A stretch of DNA of 64,000 nucleotides from Corydoras sp. C115 (GCA_019802505.1 JAFMOC010000003.1:6822501-6886500); one strand, 5' to 3'; shown: positions 35,601 to 40,835, numbered from the stretch's first letter. Made by a program: numbers and translations. Notes: a model not told the origin generated them from the letters alone.

Positions 35601-37906
35601 TTCCCCGCTTTCAGACCGGGTTGAGACAAATGGGAAGCCTTGTGCAGTGTGCAAAGCAGTGTGCAAAGCAGGCACATATGTCTCGGTGTCATTTCACACA
35701 AGAGGTATTTTTTTGTTAATTGGCTAATTTGTTAATTAATTTTTTTCAATAGCTGATTGTTAATTAATTCATTTGTTAATATTTTTTTTCCCCAATAGGC
35801 TACAGAACAGACAATATTTGGTTCATTACTGAAGGCAACTGAGCATCATGTGTTATTTGGAGTTGACTTTTGTTGATAAGTGAGGGATGTTTAGATGATG
35901 CATTATTTCTTTCATTGTGCTTTTCATTCATTACAGGAAATGTTAACTTAAACATTCATTATCTCCCGCTTTATCCTCTATTAGGGTCGCGGTGGGGTTC
36001 CCCATGCCCATCCAGGGGAGAACGTCTTGGGTGCTGGGCAGATAGACCCAGGACAGGGTGCCAATCCATCGCTGGGCACACACCCACTCACACAGACACA
36101 CTCTATATGGGGCAATTTTGAGAATTCAATCAACTTGATCCATGTTTTTGGACTGTGGGAGGAAACCGGAGAACCTGGAGGAAACCCACGCGGACACGGG
36201 GAGAACATGGAAACTCCACCCAGATGGGGATTTGAACCGGTAATCCCTAGTGCTGAGAGGCGAACGTGCTAACCACTAAGCCACCGTGCCGTCCTAACTT
36301 AAACATACTATATATAATACTATACTACAGAATAATTTTACTGACCCCCCCTAAACAGCTTAATAAGTATTTCAATGTGCTTGTATGAATTTTAGTATAT
36401 GTGTCAGTGTATGTTTGACATTTGTGTTCAATTGCTCTTTGGGCAACTTGGATGCCTTAAACTCATACTGTAAATAAAACCAGACATTTATTGACCTGCT
36501 TAATAATTCTATAGTGTAGCTGGTTTTTAACTACTGATTTGTGATTCTCATTTGTAAGTTGCTTTGGATAAAAGCGTCTGCTAAATGATTAAATGTAAAT
36601 GCAAAGACATGAAATTTTTTCTTCATTTATCCAATTCATCGATTAATCGATTATCAAAATAATCGTTAGTTGCAGCCCTATGTACAAGTCTTAAAGGGTG
36701 GGCAGAGTAGCACCAATCATTATTCCAGCAATTCTATTTGTTCTCTGGAATCTGTTCCTGTTTTGTTTTGTTGTTGCTACTGTTATTTCATCTCCTAAAT
36801 TTTCTTTTTAAGTAAATAATACTAGGGGCCACAGTGGCATAGCGTTTGGCACATTTGCTTGGATTGTTTGGATCCCAATATGGGTGGAGTTTCTATGTTC
36901 AATGTTCTCTTGTCCCGGGTGTATCTGGCCAGCGCCCGAAACGCTCTCCCCTGGATGGGCATGGGAAACCCCCCAGGACCCTAGTAGCGGATTAAGCAGA
37001 AGATAATGAATGAATAATAATAGGTGGCACAGTGAATAAGTGGTTAGCACGTTTGCTAGTTTCCATTGTTCTCCCTGTGTCCCCTGGGCCTCCTCGGTTT
37101 CCTCCCACAGTCCAAAATGTAAATGTAAATCGACTGCTCTAATTGCCCCATATAGAGTGTGTGCCCAGCGATAGATCAGCACCCTGTCCTGGGCGTATCT
37201 GAAACATTCTCCCCTGGATGGACATGGTGAACCCTAGTAGAGTGTGTAGAGTGGAGCATTAGAAGTGGAAGATAATGACTGAATAAATAATATTAAATAG
37301 GAGCCAAAGTAAAATGGTAGGATCCTAAATTTCCCCAATTTTTTTTAAACCTTCCAAAACCATCGTTTTAGATTTCCTTTATACCTGAGCATAAACTATT
37401 CTTTGAATAACATCTAATTACTTTAAATTTAGTGAACTGTGATCCAACAGTCTTTGTAAGTGGTAGCTCAGTGGTCAGGGTGTTGGGCTATCAATCTGAA
37501 GGTTGAGGGTTCAAATCCCAGGTCAACTGAAGTTACCAATGTGGGTCCTTGAGCAAGACCCTTAACCCTCAATGCTCCAGGGGTGTTGTGATTAACCCTG
37601 TGTTCACCTTGTAAGTCGCTTTGGATAAAAGCGTCTGCTAAATGACCCAATTTATTTAATTAATTAATTTATTTAAGTGTAGTGTGTTTGTAGTTGAAAA
37701 ACACAAACACGCTTCCACACAAAGACGCATTAACACAATCCCATTATACCGCCAACGAAACATCCACGCACAAATAACATATTTAGCAGCAACAGAGAAA
37801 TAAATTAAATAATAAGTTAAATAAAGAAACGGTGGATGTTAAACCTGCTCAGCCTCGCTTCTTTCTGCTCCCGTCGCGTCACGTGACTGAGGTCGGACTT
37901 CACCAT
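8391..37906 (-). CDS. utp14a: UTP14, U3 snoRNA-associated / SSU processome protein (14 coding exons)
   Basis: Nucleolar component of the small-subunit processome, which carries U3 snoRNA and processes pre-18S rRNA; yeast Utp14 activates the helicase Dhr1. Joining the exons listed below gives 2514 nt, 837 codons plus stop; human UTP14A is about 770. All introns are GT-AG and phases agree. Family hallmarks seen in order: [11 protein letters not shown] and ERSEASL near the N-terminus, SGW-like [14 protein letters not shown] (about 198-211), [40 protein letters not shown] (314-333), NPWMRRKL, acidic low-complexity stretches, [19 protein letters not shown], and NLPYPF with GQTWNTQ near the C-terminus; the end is Lys/Arg-rich, as expected for an RNA-associated nucleolar protein. 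Odd points: an Ala10-Asp10 triplet-repeat tract, and introns swollen to 29 kb by transposons. Vertebrate UTP14A, not the intronless mammalian retrocopy UTP14C, is the match. Confidence 0.95.
8706..9652 (-). other. UTP14 intron 13
   Basis: Starts gtaaac and ends tgcag on the minus strand. AT-rich; no repeat recognised. Confidence 0.85.
9653..9752 (-). CDS. utp14a: UTP14 exon 13, residues 700-733
   Basis: Bordered by cgatttag (acceptor) and gtaaac (donor). It completes a split Lys codon and encodes [27 protein letters not shown] and ALHQ, matching the conserved UTP14 stretch just before NLPYPF. Confidence 0.93.
9960..10165 (+). repeat. tRNA-like SINE remnant in UTP14 intron 12
   Basis: tatagctcagtgggcagaac resembles an A box and cttgggttcagtgag a worn B box. 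A body (caccctttgccctataagca; cttggaaaggctccagtgc) and tail (gtaactaacgaataaaag) follow. It differs from family A. Confidence 0.5.
10217..10401 (-). CDS. utp14a: UTP14 exon 12, residues 639-700
   Basis: Acceptor ctgtctctttctag, donor gtgagt. It encodes [37 protein letters not shown] and the basic CRNKRRK. LPGWGxWGG is the most recognisable UTP14 motif. Confidence 0.95.
10760..11521. mobile_element. hAT MITE with perfect 8-bp target duplication
   Basis: Ends taggggtg and cacccct a are inverted repeats. The flanks are the identical 8-mer gtacatac at 10752-10759 and 11522-11529, the hAT signature. Subterminal motifs around tcgactat repeat in both orientations. About 405 bp before a family A SINE inserted. 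Non-autonomous. Confidence 0.85.
10944..11287 (+). repeat. SINE family A, complete, inside the hAT MITE
   Basis: Complete sense copy from ggcggtggcttagtgg to gataatgaatgaatg, with perfect 12-bp target duplications aaaatcatccta at 10932-10943 and 11288-11299. The (ATGA)n tail is intact, so it is among the youngest copies here and a good reference for the family. Confidence 0.93.
11741..12361 (-). other. UTP14 intron 11, proximal part
   Basis: AT-rich intron next to exon 11; no recognised repeat. The donor is gtgagtg at 12361. Confidence 0.6.
12362..12873 (-). CDS. utp14a: UTP14 exon 11, residues 468-638
   Basis: Acceptor ttgccaaaag, donor gtgagt; it completes a Thr codon split with exon 10. 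Contents: [14 protein letters not shown], then Ala10 (485-494), Asp10 (495-504), Asn-Asp, Glu8 (507-514), then [15 protein letters not shown], a second acidic part ([16 protein letters not shown]) and a basic KKSKKDID. The acidic middle is a family trait; the pure Ala/Asp runs look lineage-specific. Confidence 0.9.
12764..12823 (-). repeat. coding triplet repeats (GCT)10(GAT)10 in UTP14
   Basis: On the sense strand ten GCT codons are followed by ten GAT codons without interruption, giving Ala10-Asp10, then AAC GAT and mixed Glu codons. Pure codons suggest replication slippage, so length polymorphism is likely. Confidence 0.95.
12874..13519 (-). other. UTP14 intron 10 with a perfect palindrome
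   Basis: Donor gtatgt, acceptor ccaaaag. It contains the 37-nt palindrome at 13228-13264 and poly(A) runs. Confidence 0.85.
13228..13264. repeat. perfect 18-bp inverted repeat, 1-nt spacer
   Basis: cattataacgtgatataa, one A, then its exact reverse complement. Related motifs (gtgatctatatcacatta) occur in the dispersed repeat at 14290, suggesting a shared transposon origin. Confidence 0.9.
13520..13904 (-). CDS. utp14a: UTP14 exon 10, residues 340-467
   Basis: Acceptor gtgttttcag, donor gtatgt. It encodes [19 protein letters not shown], an acidic run, [23 protein letters not shown], a long acidic stretch rich in Glu, then [31 protein letters not shown] and NPWM are family motifs. Confidence 0.95.
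14290..14820 (+). repeat. dispersed repeat R1, copy 1 (intron 9)
   Basis: Shares blocks in the same order with 15870-16260 and 31228-31755: a start around cttaaatctgattggc with tttgtccagc, a middle with tttatgaatcaaactttgtt, and an end with aataatgcataccctctctg. No coding potential; type unknown, perhaps a MITE. Confidence 0.7.
15537..15614 (-). CDS. utp14a: UTP14 exon 9, residues 314-339
   Basis: Acceptor gatctgtag, donor gtaaga. It encodes [20 protein letters not shown] then AKYDDS, one of the most conserved stretches of UTP14, and joins in phase to ARKAMQEQL of exon 10. Confidence 0.97.
15692..15815 (-). CDS. utp14a: UTP14 exon 8, residues 272-313
   Basis: Acceptor ending tttag, donor gtgtgt. 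It encodes [20 protein letters not shown] and [20 protein letters not shown]. The basic KK/KR run followed by ALEEL is a family feature. Its first base completes an ATG codon begun in exon 7. Confidence 0.95.
15870..16260 (+). repeat. dispersed repeat R1, copy 2 (intron 7)
   Basis: Blocks gttccggtccttaaatcta, gtttgtccagctgtgacatt, aataaaactttgtttattat and acgcatgccctcttgtgcct align in order with the copies at 14290 and 31228. Confidence 0.7.
16261..17535 (-). other. UTP14 intron 7, main part
   Basis: AT-rich intron DNA. No coding exon is seen. At 16976-17060 a ggctgtagcc stretch hints at another decayed DNA transposon, but no partner end is visible. Confidence 0.5.
17536..17630 (-). CDS. utp14a: UTP14 exon 7, residues 241-272
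   Basis: Acceptor tgacttgcag, donor gtaagt. It encodes [20 protein letters not shown] and [12 protein letters not shown], a highly charged helix conserved in UTP14. Confidence 0.95.
17748..18545 (+). mobile_element. decayed mariner/Tc1-type fragment (left part)
   Basis: Begins gccctatttccaaaaaagtt and runs through landmarks such as ctctgcaacacactcaaaaa and aggagcatccacc that recall a common fish mariner element. The coding part is unreadable and the right end is missing, so it is truncated where a different transposase begins. Confidence 0.5.
18546..19160 (+). pseudogene. decayed Tc1-like transposase
   Basis: Broken reading frames on the plus strand keep transposase landmarks: [19 protein letters not shown] then [10 protein letters not shown] (first catalytic Asp, about 18658), [10 protein letters not shown] (about 18757) and [20 protein letters not shown] (about 18960-19020, with the catalytic Glu). 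The stretch with the second Asp is lost or scrambled between 18840 and 18935. Several frameshifts make it inactive. It lies in UTP14 intron 6, antisense to the gene, and its motif wording differs from both intact Tc1 elements here. Confidence 0.8.
19436..19478. repeat. (TA)n(CA)n microsatellite
   Basis: (TA)n followed by a short (CA)n, about 40 bp. Confidence 0.9.
19793..19912 (-). CDS. utp14a: UTP14 exon 6, residues 201-240
   Basis: Acceptor atcttttag, donor gtgagc. It encodes [47 protein letters not shown], directly after GWK of exon 5, is a strong UTP14 signature. Exactly 40 codons, phase 0 at both ends. Confidence 0.97.
20320..20400. repeat. possible LINE 3'-end fragment
   Basis: gatagatattgaccccaaag then ggaaattcag resembles the common fish LINE tail reading attgatccccaaagggaaat. 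Too short to classify. Confidence 0.35.
20467..20632. repeat. (AT)n/(CA)n microsatellite
   Basis: Two (AT)n blocks separated by a (CA)n/(CATA)n stretch, about 165 bp. Confidence 0.95.
21262..21345 (+). repeat. SINE family B fragment (head)
   Basis: Family B in this window reads ggttaaggaacctg, a tRNA-like B region (ggttcctggtttgattccc), agtcccacgaagtacc, ttgagcaaggcac, a gctccgggcac block and a tail aggcaaaatagatcactt. This copy ends at ccaaggcatctgac, where a different sequence begins (tagggttgccacccatcctg), possibly another inserted element with no recognisable right end. Confidence 0.6.
21645..22960 (-). mobile_element. 5'-truncated LINE (L2/CR1-Rex1 type), reverse transcriptase C-terminal part
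   Basis: On the minus strand: [20 protein letters not shown], then VPQG (broken by a frameshift before [16 protein letters not shown]), then the catalytic [13 protein letters not shown] box (YADD, about 22655), [53 protein letters not shown], and an end [17 protein letters not shown] with [17 protein letters not shown] tail with repeated aattg units lies near 21650-21670. The endonuclease domain and start are missing and the frames are broken, so it is a dead copy in UTP14 intron 6. Confidence 0.85.
22961..23194. other. intron DNA, nothing recognised
   Basis: Part of UTP14 intron 6; no repeat named. Confidence 0.35.
23195..23400 (+). repeat. SINE family B fragment (body and tail)
   Basis: Contains taaccccaaattctccctgg, gctgtatacagggctgccca, ctgctccgggcacgtgc, gcatggatgggttaaatg and the tail gtaggcaaaattgatcactt. 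The head is missing. Confidence 0.65.
24197..24535 (-). repeat. SINE family A, complete, donor copy of a segmental duplication
   Basis: Antisense copy flanked by perfect 12-bp duplications ccacgtaatatc (24185-24196 and 24536-24547). It shares with the copy at 43175 uncommon variants (ccacacatattgggatttga; ttatccatgttttttggact). The 198 bp to its right (24548-24745) also recur there. Confidence 0.9.
24548..24745. repeat. duplicated segment, copy 1
   Basis: 198 bp matching 43533-43730 with about nine substitutions and no indels by eye. It begins aaggagtatatctagtgtaa and ends aaaattatta. Apparently ordinary intron DNA that became copied with the neighbouring SINE. Confidence 0.9.
24873..24925 (+). 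repeat. SINE family A head fragment
   Basis: gcaaagtggcttagtggtta followed by gcatgtttgc and cattgctggg: only the tRNA-like head. Confidence 0.6.
25345..25585 (+). repeat. dispersed repeat R2, copy 1
   Basis: Aligns in order with 32145-32365: tcagccaattaaaa, caactcagc, cttattaatggaatt, tttggtgagtgttatttt, attttatgaggttattgttg. No coding potential; type unknown. Confidence 0.65.
25586..27405. other. intron DNA; possible LTR fragment, otherwise nothing seen
   Basis: Part of UTP14 intron 6. At 25589-25680, atgaggaccggagacaggat then cacaggctcaggaaatc resembles 44808-44855 (atgaggagcagagacatgat), perhaps a shared LTR-type fragment. A poly(C) run lies at 25784-25793. Confidence 0.35.
27415..27685 (+). 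repeat. SINE family A, internally shortened
   Basis: Sense copy: tcagcgctgaggatccaggt, tttcctcccacagtcc, gcgatggattagtgccttgt, gggcatggggaacccctgca, ending gtggaagataatgagc. The first 35 bases of the head and parts of the body are missing. Confidence 0.75.
28346..28501 (-). CDS. utp14a: UTP14 exon 5, residues 149-200
   Basis: Acceptor ttcatgtacag, donor gtgcgt. It encodes [38 protein letters not shown] and [17 protein letters not shown] and GWK match the conserved UTP14 region. 52 codons, phase 0 at both ends. Confidence 0.96.
28502..29490 (-). other. UTP14 intron 4, distal part
   Basis: AT-rich. Around 29228, atgacccagatatggcccac hints at an unclassified repeat fragment. No exon seen. Confidence 0.4.
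29510..29650 (+). repeat. SINE family A fragment (body and tail)
   Basis: Diverged sense fragment: gtgttcaaggtgaattggct, attggcaccctgtcatgggt, aaggtctcccctggat. Confidence 0.55.
29651..30250 (+). repeat. SINE family B, split by a hAT MITE
   Basis: Left half 29651-29704 (agtcccaccaagtactattc; cccttaagcaaggtacctaa) continues at 30079 (gtacctaactccaattgctc; gtttacagggctgcc) to the tail gtaggcaaaatagatcactt. The split is exact: removing 29705-30078 and one copy of gtacctaa restores a continuous SINE. A (TG)n run lies inside at about 30158-30178. Confidence 0.8.
29705..30078. mobile_element. hAT MITE with perfect 8-bp target duplication
   Basis: 374 bp. Ends taggggtgc and gcaccccta are inverted repeats; flanks are identical gtacctaa (29697-29704 and 30079-30086). 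The interior carries subterminal attcgattc-like motifs (tcgattttgaatcgaattg). No transposase. Confidence 0.9.
30929..31142 (-). CDS. utp14a: UTP14 exon 4, residues 77-148
   Basis: Acceptor ttctgcag, donor gtcagt. It encodes [59 protein letters not shown] and SKQQTEK. ERSEASL.VSEF is conserved in UTP14. Confidence 0.95.
31228..31755 (+). repeat. dispersed repeat R1, copy 3 (intron 3)
   Basis: Contains cagttccagtccttaaatct, ggctgagccgttcgtccagc, tttatgaatcaaatcttgtt, gcagtcgaggttgtgtatta and aataatgcatgccctttcat. Same orientation as the copies in introns 7 and 9. Confidence 0.75.
31920..32140 (+). repeat. SINE family B, nearly complete
   Basis: cttcaggttaaggaacctgt, a B-box region (attttgattcccgatcccac), gcccttgagcaaggcatcta, gctgtatactgggttgccca, gagccgggcac, gcatggattggttaaat. 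The last tail block is missing. Confidence 0.7.
32145..32365 (+). repeat. dispersed repeat R2, copy 2
   Basis: Partner of 25345-25585; directly follows the family B SINE. Confidence 0.6.
32430..32500 (-). CDS. utp14a: UTP14 exon 3, residues 54-77
   Basis: Acceptor atcctgacag, donor gtctga. It encodes [20 protein letters not shown] then GKKR (last codon split). ERKHxKLLxAI is the N-terminal UTP14 motif. Confidence 0.93.
32657..33012 (-). repeat. SINE family A, complete
   Basis: Antisense copy from ccatccatccattatcttcc to gccgtgccgccccgccgc. 8-bp flanks tcgcatat (32649-32656 and 33013-33020) match. Confidence 0.88.
33021..34410. other. UTP14 intron 2, no repeat or exon recognised
   Basis: AT-rich intron sequence; short frames on both strands show no protein-like composition. 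Confidence 0.4.
34414..34570 (+). repeat. SINE family A, deleted internally
   Basis: Head ggtggcacagtggcctagtgg and B box ggtttgaatcccag are good. The body is lost after ttccatgttctcc and only accctggatggccatggtga remains of the tail. Confidence 0.7.
34774..34870 (-). CDS. utp14a: UTP14 exon 2, residues 21-53
   Basis: Acceptor ttcttcctcctcag, donor gtaatg. It encodes [18 protein letters not shown] and [10 protein letters not shown], an acidic N-terminal stretch; LISASEEE matches the L.SASE motif before the ERKH helix. Confidence 0.88.
35956..36294 (-). repeat. SINE family A, complete, inside the hAT element
   Basis: Antisense copy (tcattatctcccgctttatc to gccaccgtgccgtcc) with perfect 12-bp target duplications taacttaaacat at 35944-35955 and 36295-36306. 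Little diverged. Confidence 0.93.
36545..36602 (+). repeat. L2-type tail fragment
   Basis: tctcatttgtaagttgcttt and ggataaaagcgtctgctaaa then tgattaaatgtaaatg: the tail shared by the LINE at 39388 and the SINE at 37459. Confidence 0.75.
36825..37010 (+). repeat. SINE family A, deleted internally
   Basis: Worn head (ggggccacagtggcatagcg), then gatcccaatatgggtggagt, a large body deletion, then cccgggtgtatctggccagc, ctggatgggcatggg and gcagaagataatgaatgaat. Confidence 0.75.
37022..37285 (+). repeat. SINE family A, head-to-tail with the previous copy
   Basis: ggtggcacagtgaataagtg, a deletion around the B box, ctcggtttcctcccacagtc, gcgatagatcagcaccctgt, tctcccctggatggacatgg, ending gtggaagataatgac. 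Confidence 0.75.
37459..37655 (+). repeat. tRNA-derived SINE with L2-type 3' tail (family C)
   Basis: A-box region tggtagctcagtggtcaggg and B-box ggttcaaatccca form a tRNA-like RNA polymerase III promoter. A body (ccttgagcaagacccttaac; ctcaatgctccaggggtg) and the tail gtaagtcgctttggataaaa with gcgtctgctaaatgac follow. The tail equals the 3' end of the LINE fragment at 39388-39640. It is a SINE rather than a tRNA gene because the tRNA-like part continues into body and tail. Confidence 0.85.
37845..37906 (-). CDS. utp14a: UTP14 exon 1 with start codon, residues 1-21
   Basis: ATG at 37906-37904 in a good context (A at -3, G at +4: cagcagtATGG). It encodes [20 protein letters not shown], then a codon split AG|C with exon 2; the donor is gtttaa. 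The phase and the basic N-terminus support it, but homology alone is weak for so short an exon. Confidence 0.75.
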
Positions 37907-38115
37907 ACTGCTGCACGTGGACACCAACTCCGCCCGATCTTCCACAAACGAACGGCTTTACTTGATTTAACGTCTACGGTTTCGTTCACCAGGTAATCAA
38001 CATTAGATTAGTATTAAACAAGTGATCACACAATTACGAGTACACGTTCGGAAAATCCTGTAACTGCGATGTTGGACTTCTCTGCGTCGCGGTTTCCGAC
38101 GGATGATGACGTAGA
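37860..38115 (-). promoter_or_regulatory. UTP14 promoter region, CpG-rich with two E-boxes
   Basis: CpG density is far above the surrounding AT-rich DNA. Two CACGTG E-boxes lie at 37880-37885 (inside exon 1) and 37914-37919 (8 nt upstream of the ATG), plus ccgcccg near 37931 and a TGACGT half-site near 38107. MYC-family factors bind CACGTG and drive ribosome-biogenesis genes, so this fits UTP14. The plus strand gttcaccag/gtaatc at 37982-37997 could be the donor of a divergent non-coding exon, which is speculative. Confidence 0.6.
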
Positions 38116-38316
38116 TACTCTGCGACATGCTCCTTGAGGCACTCCCATGAAAGTTTATGATGTTAAATGTGTTATTGTTTCAAAATGTGCATTGAAATAA
38201 AAAATATTTGTTATATTTATATATACGTTTGAGGTTTATTATCTGCTTTACAAATTATGAAAATATATTTATAATCTATCTATCTATCCATTATCCTATA
38301 CTAGGCCTATACTTGG

Positions 38317-38336
38317 GGGGGGGGGGGGGGGGGGGT
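38317..38336. repeat. poly(G) run
   Basis: About 20 consecutive G, probably an expanded remnant of a SINE tail (tcctatactaggcctatac precedes it). Confidence 0.85.
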
Positions 38337-38384
38337 GTAGTTGGTGAGACACAAACTATCCTAGGGGCAATTTAAAGCAGCCAT

Positions 38385-38665
38385 CGATCCATCTATTATG
38401 TTCCGCTTTATCCTCTACTAGGGTCCCATCCAGGGGAGAACGTCTCGGGCGCTGGGCAGATACACCCAGGCGCCAATCTATCACTGGGCACACACTCACT
38501 CACACAGACACACTCTATATGAGGTAATTTTGGAGAATTCAATTGACCTTAGTCCAAGTTTTTTGGACTGTAGGTGGAAACCGGAGAACGCAGAGGAACA
38601 TGGAAACTCCACCGGGAATCCCTAGCGCTGAGAGGCGAGCATGCTAACCACTAAACCACTGTGCT
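38385..38665 (-). repeat. SINE family A copy
   Basis: Antisense, from ccatctattatgttccgctt to taaaccactgtgctgccc; small deletions around gggtcccatccagg and after gagaacgcagagg. Confidence 0.8.
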
Positions 38666-38835
38666 GCCCTTAAAGCAGCCAATTAATTTCAAATCCATGT
38701 TTTTGGACTGTGGGAGGAATCTGGAGGAAACCCATGCAGACACGGGGAGAACATGGAAACTCCATCCAGATTGGGATTGGAACCTGGAATCCCCAGCGCT
38801 GAGAGGCAAACATTCTAACCACTAAGCCACTTTAA
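38666..38835 (-). repeat. SINE family A, head half
   Basis: Antisense 5' half only: atttcaaatccatgtttttg, ctccatccagattgggattg, to ctaaccactaagccac. Directly abuts the previous copy. Confidence 0.75.
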
Positions 38836-38884
38836 CACCAATTTATAAATATATTTAATTTATCTGAATAATTCTTAAAAAGTT

Positions 38885-39140
38885 TCGGTGGCACAGTGGT
38901 TTAGTGGTTAGCACGTTCAAATCTCAGCGCTGGGGATTTCAGGTTTGAATCCCAATCTAAATGAAGTTTCCATGTGTACCCCCCCCCCCCCCCCCCCCCC
39001 AATATCTTATTGGGTTTCCTCAGGGTTCTCCGGTTTCCTCCCCAGTCCAAAAATATAGATTCAAGGTAAATTGAATACTTTAACGAGAACACCCCCCCCC
39101 ACAAGGATTAAGCGAAAGATAATGATGAAATGAATGAATA
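38885..39140 (+). repeat. SINE family A with internal poly(C) run
   Basis: Sense copy starting ggtggcacagtggtttagtg. About 22 C at 38979-39000 interrupt the body, and [16 protein letters not shown] near 39090. Ends gcgaaagataatg. Confidence 0.75.
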
Positions 39141-39387
39141 AATTAAAATTTTTGTCCAAAAAACATCCATCTCCTCCATTCAACACGTTGAACACTATCA
39201 AATGCTCGCATCAGAGCTAAGAAGCTAAGAAGTAACTCATGCCCATCCAGGGGAGAACGTTTAGGCCACTGGGCACCTAGGACAGGATGCCAATCTATCG
39301 CTTGGCACTCACTCACACAAACATACACACTATATAGGGGCAATTTAGAGCAGCCAATTTATCTTGAATCCATGTTTTGAATCCATG

Positions 39388-39429
39388 TTTAAGAAACTAC
39401 TTAAGACGCATCTATTTACCAAATACCTG

Positions 39430-39475
<46 letters not shown>

Positions 39476-39640
39476 GAGGGGGAGGGGGAGGGGGGCGCAG
39501 CTTCGAATAACAATCAGGTTGATGAACTTACAGTATAGTTGGTTTTCCCCATGGCTTCTGACTTGTGGTGTTCTCATTTGTAAGTCGCTTTGGATAAAAG
39601 CGTCTGCTAAATGACTAAATGTAAATGTAATGTAAATGTA
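39388..39640 (+). mobile_element. L2-type LINE, last codons and 3' tail
   Basis: The plus strand ends a reading frame FKKLLKTHLFTKYLL then taa, the usual C-terminus of fish L2-like reverse transcriptases, followed by a 3' UTR and the tail gtaagtcgctttggataaaa with gcgtctgctaaatgac and taaatgtaaatg repeats. Its middle holds a 62-bp pure purine tract. Heavily 5'-truncated. Confidence 0.75.
39434..39495 (+). repeat. 62-bp uninterrupted polypurine tract
   Basis: 34 A followed by G-rich sequence with single A (G9 A G5 A G5 A G6). Confidence 0.95.
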
Positions 39641-39764
39641 TGTTTTTGTGCTATGGGAATATGGAGGAAACTCCACCCAGATTGGACTTCAAACCTGGAT
39701 GCCCAGCGCTGAGAGGTGAACGTGCTAAACACTATTTAAAAATCCTGAAAACTATTTACTTTCT

Positions 39765-40131
39765 GGCTGGGCAGCACGGTGGCTTAGTGGTTAGCACGTT
39801 CTCCTCTCAGCGCTAGGTATTCCCGGTTTGAATCCCCATCTGGGTGGAGTTTCCATGTGCTTCCCTTGTCTGCTTGGGTTTCCTTCGGGTTCTCCAGTTC
39901 CCTCCCATAGTCCAAAAACATGGATCAAGTCAATTGAGTTCTCAAAATTGCTCCATATAGAGTGTGTATGTGTGCTTGTCTGTGTGTGTGAGTGTGTGCC
40001 CAGCGATAGATTGGCGCCCTGTCCTGGGTGTATCTGCCCAGCGCCCGAGACGTTCTCCACTGAATGGGCATGGGGAACCCCCCCCGCGACCCTTATAGAG
40101 GATAAAATGGAAGATAATGGATGGATGGATG
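39765..40131 (+). repeat. SINE family A, complete, long form
   Basis: Sense copy with target duplications tttactttct (39755-39764 and 40132-40141). It ends in a ggatggatggatg tail, unlike the atgaatga tail of others. Extra ggctgggcag precedes the usual head. Confidence 0.88.
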
Positions 40132-40141
40132 TTTACTTTCT

Positions 40142-40510
40142 TTCGACTGTTTATTTATCCCTGTGATGTCAGCTGTCCATAGCACTATGAATCATCTCTG
40201 TGGGCTCACTATTGGCTCTGCAGGCCAATACTGTATGCACACACTTAAGCATCATGAACTGGAGAAACTGGCAAATAGAAGGGTTGTGTCAGGAAAGGCA
40301 TCCAACGTAAAACTGCACTCTGAATTCTTAACCAATGATGTTAATGGTATTCTGGACTTTTTTATTGTTTATTTTAATTTACTCCATTAAACACCAAACA
40401 GAAACAGAAATTAGATAAAGGTTGTCTGAGAATAAAGTAGAGAGTCTGTAATTATTATAGTAAATTTGAAGTGTACAATGTACAAAATGTAAATTTTTAA
40501 AACTATATAT
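40142..40510. other. spacer, nothing recognised
   Basis: No gene or named repeat in this stretch between two SINEs. Confidence 0.35.
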
Positions 40511-40516
40511 AGGAGT

Positions 40517-40828
40517 AGGCGGCACAGTGGCTTAGTGATTAGCACGTTCACCTCTCCCCATCTGGGTGGAGTTTCCATGTTCTCCCTGTGTCCGCGTGGG
40601 TTTCCTCCGGGTTCTGCGGTTTCCTCCCATAGTCCAAAAACATGTATCAATTGAGTTCTCCAAATTCCCCCATTTAGAGTGTGTACAGTATGTGTGTGTG
40701 TCTGTGTGAGTGTGTGCCCAGCGATAGATTGGCACTTTGTCCTGGGTGTATCTGCCCAGTGTCCGAAACGTTCTCCCCTGGATGGGCATGGGGACCCTAA
40801 TATAGGATAAAGCGGAAGATAATGGAGT
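40517..40828 (+). repeat. SINE family A lacking the B box
   Basis: Head ggcggcacagtggcttagtg then directly cctctccccatctgggtgg: about 25 bp including the B-box region are deleted. The rest is complete to gcggaagataatgg. Confidence 0.85.
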
Positions 40829-40835
40829 ATATATG

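Larger units (their letters stand above)
35161..36680. mobile_element. hAT-type element hosting a SINE
   Basis: The left end tggggctgcaacaacgaatc and right end (complement tagggctgcaactaacgat) are inverted repeats with internal atcgatt motifs in both orientations. Flanks tgtacaca and tgtacaag agree at 6 of 8 positions. About 1.17 kb without the SINE. At 35566 atgccgaagcgcaagtgtct opens only a short frame, so no transposase is evident. It lies in UTP14 intron 1. Confidence 0.7.
39235..39755 (-). repeat. SINE family A split by a LINE fragment
   Basis: Antisense tail half 39235-39385 (tcatgcccatccaggggaga to gaatccatgttttgaatcc) and head half from about 39641 (tttttgtgctatgggaatat to gtgaacgtgctaaacac). 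The L2-type LINE tail lies between. Confidence 0.7.

Noticed and set aside
37468..37520. Possible tRNA gene (A and B boxes with good spacing)
   Set aside because: The sequence continues into a SINE body and L2-type tail and cannot fold as a complete cloverleaf, so it is a tRNA-derived SINE.
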